A DNA stretch of 64,000 nucleotides from Bacillus solitudinis (GTDB lineage Bacteria; Bacillota; Bacilli; Bacillales; Bacillaceae_D). The stretch is taken from contig NZ_KZ454943.1 in assembly GCF_002797395.1 (NCBI RefSeq), positions 4,392,253-4,456,252 of the forward strand, read 5' to 3'. The notes under the pieces are model-generated. The model worked only from the letters and a program-made list of their open reading frames with translations, ran no database searches and was not told the origin of the DNA. The translations under genes were made by a program, and so were the position numbers. Below, one piece after another: positions 51,760 through 61,362 of the stretch. The first letter of the stretch is position 1. Every line of letters begins with the position of its first letter.

Positions 51760-53574
51760 TTGCAATTGCAGGTTATGAATAGTCCGTTTAATCAAGAACA
51801 GGTAGAACTCCTTAATCAACTTTTACCAAGTTTAACAGAATCACAAAAAGTATGGATCAGTGGTTATCTCGCTGCATCTCAAGCAACTATGGTAACTGAA
51901 ACACCAGAATCGCAAAGTGCAGAACTTCCTGTTCAAAGCACTGAGCAATCGATTTCAAAAGAAGTAACCATTCTATACGGATCACAGACAGGTAACGCAC
52001 AGGGGATTGCAGAAAAAACAGGTAAGACCCTAGGAGACCTTGGTTTTAAAGTAAATGTCTCATCTATGAATGATTTCAAACCAAATAATTTGAAAAAGTT
52101 GGAAAACCTACTTATCGTGGTGAGTACTCATGGAGAAGGCGATCCTCCTGATAATGCGTTATCATTCCATGAGTTTCTTCATGGCAAAAGAGCGCCAAAG
52201 CTTGATAATTTCAGGTTTTCTGTATTATCCCTTGGTGATAGTTCCTATGAATTTTTCTGTCAAACAGGAAAAGAATTTGACGAAAGACTAGAAGAACTTG
52301 GAGGTACACGACTTACTCCACGCGTTGACTGTGACCTTGATTTTGATGAGCAAGTATCTGAATGGGTGGAAGGCGTCATTGAATCGTTTAATGTAACACA
52401 AGCGAGTAGTGTTGCTCCTACTGTTACCGCATCGACGCAAGTAAATGGATCCGTGTATTCTAGAACGAACCCGTTTAAAGCAGAAGTGTTAGAGAATATA
52501 AATTTGAACGGTCGAGGGTCTAATAAAGAGACTCGTCATCTTGAGTTATCTTTAGAAGGATCTGGTCTCACCTTTGAACCCGGAGATAGTCTTGGTGTCT
52601 ATCCTGAGAATGATCCGGATCTTGTAGAGTTGCTTCTTACGGAAATGAAATGGAATGCGGAAGAAAAGGTAACAATTAATAAAGAAGGAGACGTTCTCCC
52701 TTTAAAAGAAGCGCTTATAACTCACTTTGAAATAACGGTATTAACAAAACCACTTTTAGAGAAGCTCGGTACACTCTCAGCAAACGAAGAGTTGAAAGAG
52801 TTATTAGCTAATGGGGAAAAAGTTAAAGACTATATAAACGGGCGTGACTTGCTTGATTTGGTTCGTGATTATGGTCCTTGGAGTACTTCACCGCAAGAGT
52901 TTATCTCCAATCTCCGTAAACTCCCAGCTCGTTTGTATTCAATTGCGAGCAGTTTATCTGCCAATCCAGATGAAGTGCATCTTACAATCGGTGCAGTTAG
53001 GTATGAAACAAGTGGTCGCGAGCGCAATGGTGTTTGCTCCATTTTATGTGCTGAGCGACTAGAACCAGGTGATACTCTGCCTGTATATATTCAACATAAC
53101 CAAAACTTTAAACTGCCACCTAACCCCGATACACCGATTATTATGGTCGGACCTGGGACGGGCATTGCGCCTTTCCGTTCTTTTATACAGGAGAGGGAAG
53201 AAACTGGGGCAGAAGGAAAATCATGGTTATTCTTTGGAGAACAACATTTTGTGACAGATTTCCTTTATCAAACTGAATGGCAAAAGGCGCTGAAAGATGG
53301 CGCGTTAACAAAAATGGATGTCGCATTTTCTCGTGATACGAATGAAAAAGTATATGTTCAAAACCGCATGCTTGAACAGAGCAATGAAGTATTCGAATGG
53401 CTTCAAGAAGGAGCAGTCGTTTACATTTGTGGCGATGAAAAGAATATGGCTCATGACGTTCATCACACTCTTCTTGAAATTATTGAAAAAGAAGGTGGCT
53501 TGAGTCGTGAAAAAGCAGAAGCGTATCTTGCCGATATGCAACAGCAGAAACGTTACCAGCGTGATGTTTACTGA
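51760..53574 (+). CDS. cysJ: Sulfite reductase [NADPH] flavoprotein subunit
   Basis: A 604-residue diflavin reductase. Order: short N-terminal helix region, flavodoxin domain ([14 protein letters not shown] at about 70, [11 protein letters not shown]), FAD-binding domain with RLYSIASS, and NADPH-binding domain with [13 protein letters not shown] and YICGD. C-terminus ends RYQRDVY as usual. It passes electrons from NADPH to CysI. TTG 51760 is chosen: AGGTGG lies six bases upstream and the N-terminus [10 protein letters not shown] matches Bacillus CysJ; an ATG is at 51775. Confidence 0.93.
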   Translation: MQLQVMNSPFNQEQVELLNQLLPSLTESQKVWISGYLAASQATMVTETPESQSAELPVQSTEQSISKEVTILYGSQTGNAQGIAEKTGKTLGDLGFKVNVSSMNDFKPNNLKKLENLLIVVSTHGEGDPPDNALSFHEFLHGKRAPKLDNFRFSVLSLGDSSYEFFCQTGKEFDERLEELGGTRLTPRVDCDLDFDEQVSEWVEGVIESFNVTQASSVAPTVTASTQVNGSVYSRTNPFKAEVLENINLNGRGSNKETRHLELSLEGSGLTFEPGDSLGVYPENDPDLVELLLTEMKWNAEEKVTINKEGDVLPLKEALITHFEITVLTKPLLEKLGTLSANEELKELLANGEKVKDYINGRDLLDLVRDYGPWSTSPQEFISNLRKLPARLYSIASSLSANPDEVHLTIGAVRYETSGRERNGVCSILCAERLEPGDTLPVYIQHNQNFKLPPNPDTPIIMVGPGTGIAPFRSFIQEREETGAEGKSWLFFGEQHFVTDFLYQTEWQKALKDGALTKMDVAFSRDTNEKVYVQNRMLEQSNEVFEWLQEGAVVYICGDEKNMAHDVHHTLLEIIEKEGGLSREKAEAYLADMQQQKRYQRDVY

Positions 53575-53600
53575 TTTTGGTCGAAGGGAGTTTTATCAAC

Positions 53601-55319
53601 ATGGTCAATAAAATATTAAAAGCACCAGAAGGCCCACCGAGTGACGTTGAGGGCATAAAAGAACGAAGTAATTATTTGCGTGGTACACTTGGAGAAACGA
53701 TGTTGGAACGCATCAGCTCAGGGATTTCCGATGATGACAACCGGTTGATGAAGTTTCACGGCAGCTATTTGCAGGATGACCGTGATCTTCGCAACGAACG
53801 TCAAAAACAAAAGCTAGAACCAGCTTATCAATTCATGCTACGTGTCCGTACGCCGGGCGGAGTCTCAACTCCAAAGCAGTGGCTTGTAATGGATGAATTA
53901 GCTCAAAATTACGGTAATGGCACATTGAAATTAACAACACGTCAGGCGTTTCAAATGCATGGCATCTTAAAATGGAATATGAAAAAAACCATACAAGAAA
54001 TTCATGCCTCCCTACTCGATACCATTGCGGCCTGTGGAGATGTAAATCGAAATGTGATGTGTAACCCAAACCCGCATCAATCCGAGATACATTCAGAAGT
54101 ATTCAAATGGTCGAAACAATTAAGCGATGATTTATTACCACGTACAAGAGCCTATCACGAACTTTGGTTAGATGAAGAAAAAGTAATTTCTACGCCCGAA
54201 GTTGATGACGTAGAACCAATGTACGGCCCGCTTTATTTGCCACGTAAGTTTAAAATTGGTATGGCTGTTCCACCATCAAATGATATTGATGTTTTCTCCC
54301 AAGATTTGGGGTACATTGCTATAGTGGAGGAAGGCAAGTTAATTGGCTTTAACGTGGCTATTGGCGGTGGCATGGGGATGACACATGGCGATAAAGAAAC
54401 GTACCCACAACTTGCCAAAGTCATTGGATTCTGTACACCAGAACAAATTTATGATGTGGCTGAAAAAATTATTACCATTCAACGGGATTATGGAAACCGT
54501 TCGGTTCGAAAAAATGCACGATTCAAATACACAGTAGATCGTCTTGGGCTTGAAACAGTTAAAACGGAACTTGAAAATCGTCTAGGTTGGAGTTTAAAAG
54601 AAGCAAAGCCGTTTCATTTTGAAGATAATGGGGACCGTTACGGTTGGGTAAAGGGTGTTAAAGGAAGCTGGCACTATACTTTATTTGTTCAAGGTGGACG
54701 AATCGCTGATTTTGATGATTACAAGCTAATGACAGGGCTACGCGAGATTGCGAAAATCCATACAGGCGATTTTCGTTTGACTGCAAACCAAAATTTAGTC
54801 ATTGCCAATGTCACTAGTAAGAAAAAGAAAAAAATTAATGAATTAATCGAACAATATCACTTAACTGATGGTAAGCACTCTTCAGCCATTCGTCGAAGCT
54901 CATTAGCATGTGTAGCCTTTCCAACCTGTGGACTTGCGATGGCTGAAGCAGAACGTTATTTACCTGTTTTGCTCGATAAAATCGAAACAATTGTCGATGA
55001 AACCGGGCTGCGTGATAAAGAAATTACGATCCGCATGACTGGTTGTCCAAACAGTTGCGCCCGTCCTACCCTCGGTGAGATTGGCTTTATCGGCAAAGCA
55101 CCAGGTAAATACAACATGTACCTTGGAGCTGCGTTTGATGGAAGTCGCCTAAGCAAAATGTACCGTGAGAACATTGGAGAAGGCGAGATTTTAAGTGAAT
55201 TACGTGTACTTCTTTCTCGTTATGCAAAAGAACGTGAGGAAGGCGAGCATTTTGGTAACTTTGTCGTCCGAGCTGGAGTTATCAAAGCAGTGACTGATGG
55301 TACAAATTTTCATAATTAA
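53601..55319 (+). CDS. cysI: Sulfite reductase hemoprotein subunit
   Basis: A 572-residue sirohaem/[4Fe-4S] enzyme reducing sulfite to sulfide for cysteine synthesis. Cluster ligands are seen in [15 protein letters not shown] and [14 protein letters not shown]. Sirohaem-contact motifs include [11 protein letters not shown] and [16 protein letters not shown] 53601 has AAGGGAG upstream; 26 bp after cysJ, one operon. Terminator follows. Confidence 0.94.
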   Translation: MVNKILKAPEGPPSDVEGIKERSNYLRGTLGETMLERISSGISDDDNRLMKFHGSYLQDDRDLRNERQKQKLEPAYQFMLRVRTPGGVSTPKQWLVMDELAQNYGNGTLKLTTRQAFQMHGILKWNMKKTIQEIHASLLDTIAACGDVNRNVMCNPNPHQSEIHSEVFKWSKQLSDDLLPRTRAYHELWLDEEKVISTPEVDDVEPMYGPLYLPRKFKIGMAVPPSNDIDVFSQDLGYIAIVEEGKLIGFNVAIGGGMGMTHGDKETYPQLAKVIGFCTPEQIYDVAEKIITIQRDYGNRSVRKNARFKYTVDRLGLETVKTELENRLGWSLKEAKPFHFEDNGDRYGWVKGVKGSWHYTLFVQGGRIADFDDYKLMTGLREIAKIHTGDFRLTANQNLVIANVTSKKKKKINELIEQYHLTDGKHSSAIRRSSLACVAFPTCGLAMAEAERYLPVLLDKIETIVDETGLRDKEITIRMTGCPNSCARPTLGEIGFIGKAPGKYNMYLGAAFDGSRLSKMYRENIGEGEILSELRVLLSRYAKEREEGEHFGNFVVRAGVIKAVTDGTNFHN

Positions 55320-55330
55320 GTAAGTATAAG

Positions 55331-55358
55331 AGACAGGAACTTTTTCCTGTCTTTTTTT
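55331..55358 (+). terminator. Terminator of cysJI
   Basis: AGACAGGAA (55331-55339) pairs with TTCCTGTCT (55344-55352), then six further Ts. Confidence 0.93.
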
Positions 55359-55651
55359 GCGTTTTTTAAACGAATCCTTTTCGTTCTTCAAAGAAGCTGC
55401 AATGGCTCCGAAGGCTATGAAAAACCGACTCATAGCGTTCTAAAAACAATGCGAATCTCTAGTTATTATCCTCGAAAATCATGTTCTCTTAAACTTCTTT
55501 AAGATGTAACACTATTTTAATATATGTAATGTTTTAATTTTAAATCCCGAAAAAACCAAGCTACTTATATGTTTTAAATATTTCAAAGTTAAATAAGAGA
55601 GTATTTTTTTGCTAATTTTTAACAACAACTCTCTATTGTTAAAAAATCTCT

Positions 55652-55677
55652 GTTTTAATTTTGTTTTTTAATGGTAT
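55652..55677 (+). promoter_or_regulatory. Possible SigB-type promoter of the gvp operon
   Basis: GTTTTA (55652-55657; consensus GTTTAA) and TGGTAT (55672-55677; consensus GGGTAT) with a 14-base spacer: 10 of 12 positions. About 85 bp upstream of gvpA. A SigA promoter with good spacing was not found by eye. Confidence 0.4.
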
Positions 55678-55733
55678 AGATTCATTAAACAAAATAAAAA
55701 ATTAGCTAGTCACTTAACAACCCAAGTTAACTA

Positions 55734-55745
55734 CATAACGTTATG
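55734..55745. promoter_or_regulatory. Palindrome next to the gvpA ribosome site
   Basis: CATAACGTTATG is a perfect 12-bp palindrome immediately before GAGAGGAGGG. It could be an operator or shape the mRNA leader. Confidence 0.35.
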
Positions 55746-55761
55746 AGAGGAGGGAAAGCAA

Positions 55762-56022
55762 ATGAGTATTCAAAAAAGCACAGATAGTTCTAGCCTGGCT
55801 GAAGTAATTGATAGAATCTTAGACAAAGGTATAGTCATTGACGCTTTTGTTAGGGTTTCACTCGTTGGGATTGAAATTTTGACAGTTGAAGCTCGAGTAG
55901 TCATTGCAAGTGTCGATACATGGTTGCGTTATGCCGAAGCAGTCGGACTCCTCAGAGATGAAGTGGAAGAAGAAGGTCTTGCCAGTAGAGAAGACAATTC
56001 TAATCCGCAATTTAGTTTCTAA
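55762..56022 (+). CDS. gvpA: Gas vesicle structural protein GvpA
   Basis: An 86-residue shell protein. The conserved core [46 protein letters not shown] (quoted in parts) forms the helix-strand-strand-helix unit that stacks into the vesicle ribs. The C-terminal tail DNSNPQFSF is variable. It heads the operon with a very strong GAGGAGGG site. Nearly identical in the core to gvpB downstream. Confidence 0.96.
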   Translation: MSIQKSTDSSSLAEVIDRILDKGIVIDAFVRVSLVGIEILTVEARVVIASVDTWLRYAEAVGLLRDEVEEEGLASREDNSNPQFSF

Positions 56023-56068
56023 AATAAGATAAAAGAATAAAAAAATTACAGAGATGAGGTCTAAGAAG

Positions 56069-56533
56069 ATGACAGTCAAAGAGAAGGAAGAACATAAAGA
56101 AGAGACTAAACAAAATGAAGAAGCAAGTGATACGAATCACTCTATGAATTTAGCCATCATTGGGGGCGTTTTAGGAGCTGGTATCGGATTACTATCTAGC
56201 CCTGGGACGAGCAAGAAATTCATGAAAAGTTTAAGTGAATCTGAAGTGATGAGAGTTGCTGGGAAAGAATTAAAAAGAACCGCACAAGAAATTTTTACAG
56301 AACAAGCAGTTAATAGTATTCGTCAAACGGCCTCTAGTTACATGAGTAAGTCTGAGGGAGGTCTATTAGGGCATTTGAAGAAACAGGATGAAAAGAATGA
56401 GGAAAGCACTTCTAAGAATGAAAAGGATTCCTCTCAGTACAACGAGATTAAAGAAGATAACAAAAACTTAAGTAATCGCCTTGATAAAATTGAAGACATG
56501 TTAAACGAACTAGTAGATTCAAAGAAATCGTAA
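56069..56533 (+). CDS. gvpP: Gas vesicle protein GvpP
   Basis: A 154-residue protein at the gvpP position of the B. megaterium-type cluster. N-terminus is charged. About residues 27-45 is a glycine-zipper membrane segment (IIGGVLGAGIGLLSSP) as in YtxH-like proteins. The C-terminus is a coiled coil (NLSNRLDKIEDMLNEL). ATG 56069 is chosen on spacing from GATGAGGT. Accessory role, not well defined; it shares its architecture with GvpT. Confidence 0.85.
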   Translation: MTVKEKEEHKEETKQNEEASDTNHSMNLAIIGGVLGAGIGLLSSPGTSKKFMKSLSESEVMRVAGKELKRTAQEIFTEQAVNSIRQTASSYMSKSEGGLLGHLKKQDEKNEESTSKNEKDSSQYNEIKEDNKNLSNRLDKIEDMLNELVDSKKS

Positions 56534-56566
56534 GGACAATCTCGATGATTCCAGAGGGGGTACTTA

Positions 56567-57016
56567 ATGGATAAGCCCGTTAAAAAGTTAGTAGGGAAAG
56601 CTGCTAAAACCGTAGCTGAACATACTCCTGAACCCATAAAGGAACAAGTAAAAGAAACAATAATCGATAAAACGAAAGATAAGTTTGTTGAGAATGTACA
56701 AGATAAAGCGAATGAAGCTGCAAAAAAATTAGAGAACGCCAAAAACGAAAATGCTGATAATGTCCATAGCAAAGCCGAAAAAGCAAAAGAAATTACACAA
56801 GATGTGTTGCTTACTGCTCGAGATAAGATAGGTAAAGTGGTAGAAGCTGGTGAGGAATTCCAAGAAAAGGTCTCTTCATCTACGAATGATAATGAGCAAC
56901 GGAAAGTGAAGGGTGTTAGAAACATTAAAGGTGCAACCGATATTAAGAGTTCTACTAATATTAAGAGCTCAAAGAATATCAAATCGTCAAATAACATTAA
57001 AACGATGAGTTCCTAA
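56567..57016 (+). CDS. gvpQ: Gas vesicle protein GvpQ
   Basis: A 149-residue basic, helical protein (VKKLVGKAAKTVAEH, DKTKDKFVENVQDKANEAAKK in part). The last 30 residues are an imperfect tandem repeat of about six residues of the form x-NIKSS (three to four copies). Position between gvpP and gvpB identifies it. Function not established. GAGGGGGTACTT site. Confidence 0.82.
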   Translation: MDKPVKKLVGKAAKTVAEHTPEPIKEQVKETIIDKTKDKFVENVQDKANEAAKKLENAKNENADNVHSKAEKAKEITQDVLLTARDKIGKVVEAGEEFQEKVSSSTNDNEQRKVKGVRNIKGATDIKSSTNIKSSKNIKSSNNIKTMSS

Positions 57017-57044
57017 ATAAGAATGCGGAAGGAGAATGAGAAAA

Positions 57045-57305
57045 ATGTCAGTTCAAAAAAGTACAGATAGTTCTAGTTTAGCAGAGGTTATTGACCGAAT
57101 TTTGGATAAGGGAATTGTGATTGATGCTTTTGTAAGAGTATCTGTTGTAGGTATAGAAATATTAACGGTAGAGGCAAGAGTTGTTATTGCGAGTGTCGAT
57201 ACTTGGTTACGTTATGCCGAAGCGGTTGGCTTACTTCGAGATGAAGTTGAGGAAAACGGCCTACCATCCAACCAAAATGATAGAAATGCAAGCTTTAGTA
57301 TCTAG
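57045..57305 (+). CDS. gvpB: Gas vesicle structural protein GvpB (second GvpA)
   Basis: An 86-residue GvpA paralogue. The core differs from gvpA by conservative changes only (Ile/Val near residue 3, Leu/Val near 32), while the tail differs ([11 protein letters not shown]). DNA identity is lower at third positions, so the duplication is not recent. ATG 57045 preferred to 57036, which abuts GGAAGGAG. In B. megaterium GvpB is the main shell protein. Confidence 0.95.
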   Translation: MSVQKSTDSSSLAEVIDRILDKGIVIDAFVRVSVVGIEILTVEARVVIASVDTWLRYAEAVGLLRDEVEENGLPSNQNDRNASFSI

Positions 57306-57314
57306 GCGCAGTTC

Positions 57315-57356
57315 AGGATGTAGTCGGGGTTACAACAAACCCTGACTTGCCATCCT
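57315..57356 (+). promoter_or_regulatory. Intra-operon hairpin between gvpB and gvpR
   Basis: AGGATG (57315-57320) pairs with CATCCT (57351-57356), and inside GTCGGGGTT pairs with AACCCTGAC (one G-U). It lacks a T-run. Its place at the boundary between structural and accessory genes suggests mRNA 3'-end protection or partial attenuation. Confidence 0.6.
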
Positions 57357-57376
57357 ATATTTAGTGGGAGGGCATT

Positions 57377-57643
57377 ATGGAAATAAAAAAAATCATGAGT
57401 AATGTTGCTGACTTCTTTAATGAACATGTCGCACCAATTCATAAAATCACTTCCGTTGAAGGCATCGATAACGAGGGTTGGAAGCTAACTGTTGAAGTTA
57501 TTGAAGAAAAAGAATACATGAAAAAATATGCAAAAGACGAAATGCTAGGGGTATATGACGTCTATCTTAATCAAGAAAAGGAAGTCATCTCTTTTAAAAG
57601 ACGTGATATTCGTTATAGAAGTGCTATCGGTCAAGAAATGTAG
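57377..57643 (+). CDS. gvpR: Gas vesicle protein GvpR (GvpO family)
   Basis: An 88-residue protein with the GvpO-type pattern GWKLTVEVIEEKEYMKKYAKDEMLGVYDVYL (in part) and FKRRDIRYR. In haloarchaea GvpO acts in regulation; in Bacillus it is an assembly accessory. GTGGGAGGGC site. Confidence 0.88.
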   Translation: MEIKKIMSNVADFFNEHVAPIHKITSVEGIDNEGWKLTVEVIEEKEYMKKYAKDEMLGVYDVYLNQEKEVISFKRRDIRYRSAIGQEM

Positions 57644-57668
57644 GACGTGGTGAGTAGGAGGGAAAAGA

Positions 57669-58589
57669 GTGACGGTCATTAAAGAAATGTTTAAAAAGGA
57701 TGCTAGATTACTAATTCAAGACGAACAGACAAAAGATTTACTTTCTCGCTCTTTACAATACGCAAAAGCGGGTTATCCCATTCATTTCACAGGTCCGTCT
57801 GGAGCAGGAAAGACCTCGCTAGCTCTCGCCCTAGCTAAAAAAAGAAAAAAGCCAGTTATGCTCATCCATGGTAACCATGAATTAAACAATAAAGATTTAA
57901 TTGGCGACTTTACTGGATATACGAGTAAAAAGGTTGTTGATAACTATATTCGTTCGGTTTATAAAAAGGATGAAAGTGTGAGCGGTACATGGAGAGACGG
58001 ACGTTTGCTAGAGGCTGTTAAGAACGGATATACGCTTGTTTACGATGAGTTTACTAGGTCGCAACCAACGACAAATAATATCTTTTTATCCATTTTAGAA
58101 GAAGGCATTCTTCCTCTATATGGTTCAAAATTGACTGAACCATTTGTCCGGGTTCACCCTGATTTTTCCGTCATATTTACTAGCAATCCTGAAGAATATG
58201 CTGGCGTTTATCAAACACAGGATGCATTACTCGATCGGTTAATTACGCTCTATGTTGATTACAAAGACATCGACCGAGAAACAAGGATTGTTTCAGAAAA
58301 AGTAGACATGGAAGAGTATGAAGCCAAAGCAATCACGACGCTTGTATCTGACTTACGCAAAGCATGCAAAGAGGATGGCGGTCCAAGCTTACGAGCTTCA
58401 TTGATGATTGCGAAATTAGCTAAGGAAGAAGATATTCCCATTGATGGAGACGATAGTGACTTTGTACGTTTAGCTATTGACATATTAACTCATCAATTAA
58501 GTCGATGTATCGACTCAAATCAACCAGTACAAACAGCAGAAGAGTTAATTAGAAAAGCTTGCAAGAATATGAAGGTTATTCGGGAATAA
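57669..58589 (+). CDS. gvpN: Gas vesicle AAA+ ATPase GvpN
   Basis: A 306-residue MoxR/NorQ-like AAA+ protein. Walker A GPSGAGKT (residues 42-49), Walker B LVYDEF (about 123-128), sensor region SVIFTSNPEEY. It drives growth or widening of nascent vesicles. GTG start behind AGGAGGGAAAA. Confidence 0.94.
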   Translation: MTVIKEMFKKDARLLIQDEQTKDLLSRSLQYAKAGYPIHFTGPSGAGKTSLALALAKKRKKPVMLIHGNHELNNKDLIGDFTGYTSKKVVDNYIRSVYKKDESVSGTWRDGRLLEAVKNGYTLVYDEFTRSQPTTNNIFLSILEEGILPLYGSKLTEPFVRVHPDFSVIFTSNPEEYAGVYQTQDALLDRLITLYVDYKDIDRETRIVSEKVDMEEYEAKAITTLVSDLRKACKEDGGPSLRASLMIAKLAKEEDIPIDGDDSDFVRLAIDILTHQLSRCIDSNQPVQTAEELIRKACKNMKVIRE

Positions 58590-58604
58590 AAGGAGAGATT
58601 GACC

Positions 58605-59372
58605 ATGAGCCAGGATGAGAATACAGGTATTTATATATTTTGCGGGATTCAAACAGACACGAATGATGAATTTGGTGAAATTGAATTCGAAGGCGAGAAA
58701 AGAAAACTTTTTACCATCCGCTTTAAAGATGCAGCAATTGTTGCAGCTGAAGTGCCAATGAAAATCTACCATCCTAATAAAGAAAACTTAATGATGCATC
58801 AAAAAACAGTTTCTCTTGTGGTGGAGCAGAATGATACTGTCATTCCTGTTAGTTTTGGCAATGTATTTCAATCAAAAGAGGACGTAGGGGTTCTACTCGA
58901 AAACCTATATCCACAGTTCAAAAAACTGTTTCCAGAAATTAAAGGAAAAATTGAAGTAGGATTAAAGGTAATTGGAAAAAAAGAGTGGTTAGAATCTCTT
59001 GTTAGTGAGAATGCCGAGGTTGAAAAGATGGCAGAAGCCGTCCGAGGGAAGTCCGAAGCAGCTAGCTATTATGAACGAATTCAACTAGGTGGAGTGGCTC
59101 AGAAACTCTTTACCTCCTTGCAAAAAGAAGTAAAGCAGGAATTATTTGAGCCATTAAAAGAGGTTGCCGAAGCATCAAAAGCAAATGATCCAATCGGGGA
59201 AAAAATGCTATTAAATGCCTCCTTCTTAATCGACCGAGACAAGGAAGAAGAATTTGACCAGAAAGTAAACGAAGCGCATGACAGTTGGAAGGATAAGGTC
59301 GATTTTAATTATAGTGGACCTTGGCCAGCCTATAACTTTGTCAATATCAGACTAACAGTTGAGAATGCCTAA
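58605..59372 (+). CDS. gvpF: Gas vesicle protein GvpF
   Basis: A 255-residue GvpF/L family protein (IYIFCGIQT at the start, YYERIQLGGVAQKL, and the terminal GPWPAYNFVNIRL). GvpF binds GvpA and helps nucleate the vesicle. ATG 58605 follows AAAGGAGAGATTGACC. Its stop overlaps the gvpG start (TAATG). Confidence 0.93.
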   Translation: MSQDENTGIYIFCGIQTDTNDEFGEIEFEGEKRKLFTIRFKDAAIVAAEVPMKIYHPNKENLMMHQKTVSLVVEQNDTVIPVSFGNVFQSKEDVGVLLENLYPQFKKLFPEIKGKIEVGLKVIGKKEWLESLVSENAEVEKMAEAVRGKSEAASYYERIQLGGVAQKLFTSLQKEVKQELFEPLKEVAEASKANDPIGEKMLLNASFLIDRDKEEEFDQKVNEAHDSWKDKVDFNYSGPWPAYNFVNIRLTVENA

Positions 59373-59626
59373 TGATCCATAAATTAATCTCTGCACCGAT
59401 TAATTTAGTCATAAAAATCGGAGAAAAGGTGAAAGAAGAGGCAGACAAAGAATTATATGACCTTCCCACCATTCAACAAAAACTAATTCAATTGCAGATG
59501 ATGTATGAGCTTGGAGAAATTCCGGAAGAAGCCTATAAAAATAAAGAAGAAGAATTACTAATGCGCTATGAAGTAGCAAAACGTTTAGAAATGGAACAAT
59601 GGGAGCAGATGACCAAGAAGAAATGA
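59372..59626 (+). CDS. gvpG: Gas vesicle protein GvpG
   Basis: An 84-residue helical protein (LISAPINLVIKIGEKVKEEA, YELGEIPEEAYKNKEEELL). A small assembly factor. One-base overlap with gvpF, so likely coupled translation. Confidence 0.92.
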   Translation: MIHKLISAPINLVIKIGEKVKEEADKELYDLPTIQQKLIQLQMMYELGEIPEEAYKNKEEELLMRYEVAKRLEMEQWEQMTKKK

Positions 59627-59636
59627 GGTAAGAAAA

Positions 59637-60443
59637 ATGAGTAATTTACTTTACTTATACGGCTTAATTCCAACAGATGAAACAACTAATCAATCCCTAC
59701 CTTCCTTTAAGGGGTTTGAAGGAGATGGTGACATTTACACCATTCCTATAGAAAATAGCACAGCGGTTGTTTGTAACCTTCCTTCAGATAATTATTCTGA
59801 AGATATAATCAAGGATAAAGTTGAAAATGATATGGAATGGCTTCAAGAAAAAGCTTTTCATCATCATGAAACAGTCCTGAATTTATCAAAGATGTTCACA
59901 ATCATTCCATTAAAGTTTTGTACGTTATACAAAAATCAGGAGAGCTTAATAAACGCAGTGCAGTCAAATAAAGCAAAAATGGAAAATACATTTTCTTTAT
60001 TAGATGGAAATGAAGAATGGAATGTAAAAATGTACTGTGATGATTCATTACTTAAAAAACAGATTAGCAAGAACAATCCTTCTATCGAAGCGAAGAGAAT
60101 TGAAATAAATGAATTACCTAAAGGAAGACAATTTTTTGAAAAAAAGAAGTTAGATAAGTTAATTGAATCGGAACTTGAAGAAGAAAAGAACCGAATAAGT
60201 GAAAAAATTGATTCGCACTTGAAAAAGTTTGTTCTTCAAGGAAACAGCAAAAAAAATTGGGGTAAAAACATGACTGGAAAAAAAGAAAATATGACTTGGA
60301 ATGGTGTTTATCTTATCCCACAGGCACAGGTAGAGACTTTCTTAGAACAAATCCAACGATATGAAAAGGAAATGCAAGAAATGGGTTGGCAATTTGAGGT
60401 AACAGGTCCTTGGCCAGCGTACCACTTTTCTAGTTTTTCCTAA
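59637..60443 (+). CDS. gvpL: Gas vesicle protein GvpL
   Basis: A 268-residue GvpF/L family protein (LYLYGLIPTDE, KMFTIIPLKFCTLY, terminal GPWPAYHFSSF). It shares the GPWPAY end with GvpF. A minor vesicle or assembly protein. GAGGTAAG site, 10 bp after gvpG. Confidence 0.92.
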   Translation: MSNLLYLYGLIPTDETTNQSLPSFKGFEGDGDIYTIPIENSTAVVCNLPSDNYSEDIIKDKVENDMEWLQEKAFHHHETVLNLSKMFTIIPLKFCTLYKNQESLINAVQSNKAKMENTFSLLDGNEEWNVKMYCDDSLLKKQISKNNPSIEAKRIEINELPKGRQFFEKKKLDKLIESELEEEKNRISEKIDSHLKKFVLQGNSKKNWGKNMTGKKENMTWNGVYLIPQAQVETFLEQIQRYEKEMQEMGWQFEVTGPWPAYHFSSFS

Positions 60444-60459
60444 GTGAGGGAGACACTAT

Positions 60460-60735
60460 ATGTCTTTAAGAGAATCGGTTGAAAACAAGGACATCGCGCT
60501 TATTGATATTTTAGATGTCATCCTAGATAAGGGCGTAGCGATAAAAGCTGATTTAATCATTTCCATTGCTGGAGTTGACTTAGTGTACTTAGATTTACGA
60601 GTTTTAATTGCTTCGGTAGAATCTCTAGTTCAAGCTCAGCAAGAAAATGAGCAAACAGTATCTTCAGTGAATTTTGATAAACAAAGGGAGGAGCTAATTG
60701 ATGCAACCGGCCAACCCAACAAGTGGAAGAATTAA
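60460..60735 (+). CDS. gvpS: Gas vesicle protein GvpS (GvpA-like minor protein)
   Basis: A 91-residue GvpA-family protein: IALIDILDVILDKGVAIKADLI (in part) and AGVDLVYLDLRVLIASVESL. The core keeps the GvpA fold with a divergent sequence; a minor shell or tip component. The last 35 bp overlap gvpK in another frame. Confidence 0.9.
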   Translation: MSLRESVENKDIALIDILDVILDKGVAIKADLIISIAGVDLVYLDLRVLIASVESLVQAQQENEQTVSSVNFDKQREELIDATGQPNKWKN

Positions 60736-60985
60736 CTTAGACCCTGAAAAAGCTGAACATGGATTAGCACAGCTAGTTTTAACCGTCATTGAGTTGCTGA
60801 GACAAATCGTCGAGAAGCATGCCATTCGACGGGTAGAAGGTGGAAATTTATCAGACGAACAAATCGAAAAACTAGGTGAAGCTTTAATGAATCTTGAAGA
60901 AAAAATGGATGAGTTAAAGGAAGTTTTTGGTCTTGATGCAGAGGACTTAAATATTGACCTTGGGCCTTTAGGAAGCTTACTTTAA
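60701..60985 (+). CDS. gvpK: Gas vesicle protein GvpK
   Basis: A 94-residue GvpK protein: GRINLDPEKAEHGLAQLVLTV (in part), LLRQIVEKHAIRRVEGG, and EEKMDELKEVFGLD. Assembly factor. ATG 60701 follows GGGAGGAGCTA inside gvpS. Confidence 0.93.
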   Translation: MQPANPTSGRINLDPEKAEHGLAQLVLTVIELLRQIVEKHAIRRVEGGNLSDEQIEKLGEALMNLEEKMDELKEVFGLDAEDLNIDLGPLGSLL

Positions 60986-61010
60986 TTCAAAATCCAAGGA
61001 GGGCCTCTTA

Positions 61011-61322
61011 ATGACAGTCGAGCATTCCATGCAATCAAGTACGATTGTAGATGTGTTAGAGAAAATATTAGACAAAGGGGTCGTGATTGCAGGAGATATC
61101 ACAGTAGGAATCGCTGATGTTGAACTGTTAACGATTAAGATACGTTTAATTGTCGCATCTGTTGATAAAGCGAAAGAAATTGGCATGGATTGGTGGGAAA
61201 CGGATCCGTACTTAAGTTCTAAAGCTGTTGAGAACAACACGAAAAATCTCGAAGAAGTGAATCAAAAACTACTTGAGAGACTTGAATCTCTTGAAAAGAA
61301 ATTTGATACAAAAACCGTATAA
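61011..61322 (+). CDS. gvpJ: Gas vesicle protein GvpJ
   Basis: A 103-residue GvpA-like protein (STIVDVLEKILDKGVVIAGDI, VELLTIKIRLIVASVDKA in part) with a C-terminal coiled coil (NLEEVNQKLLERLESLEKKF). In this family GvpJ is a tip/initiation component. AAGGAGGGCC site. Confidence 0.93.
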   Translation: MTVEHSMQSSTIVDVLEKILDKGVVIAGDITVGIADVELLTIKIRLIVASVDKAKEIGMDWWETDPYLSSKAVENNTKNLEEVNQKLLERLESLEKKFDTKTV

Positions 61323-61362
61323 ATGAAAAAAGATTTCAAACTAATCCTAGGAGGTTTTTACA

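Larger units (their letters stand above)
55320..55761. other. 442-bp spacer between cysI and the gas vesicle operon
   Basis: Contains the cysI terminator, an inverted copy of the GGAGCCATTGC motif near 55398, then about 250 bp of very AT-rich DNA with the presumed gvp promoter, an inverted repeat (ATTTTGTTT..AATG/CATTAAACAAAAT, 55658-55695) and the palindrome CATAACGTTATG (55734-55745) next to the gvpA ribosome site. Confidence 0.6.

Noticed and set aside
53305-53541. Antisense frames over cysJ/cysI and similar long antisense frames elsewhere
   Set aside because: They lie wholly within clear genes, lack ribosome sites and have non-protein-like composition.
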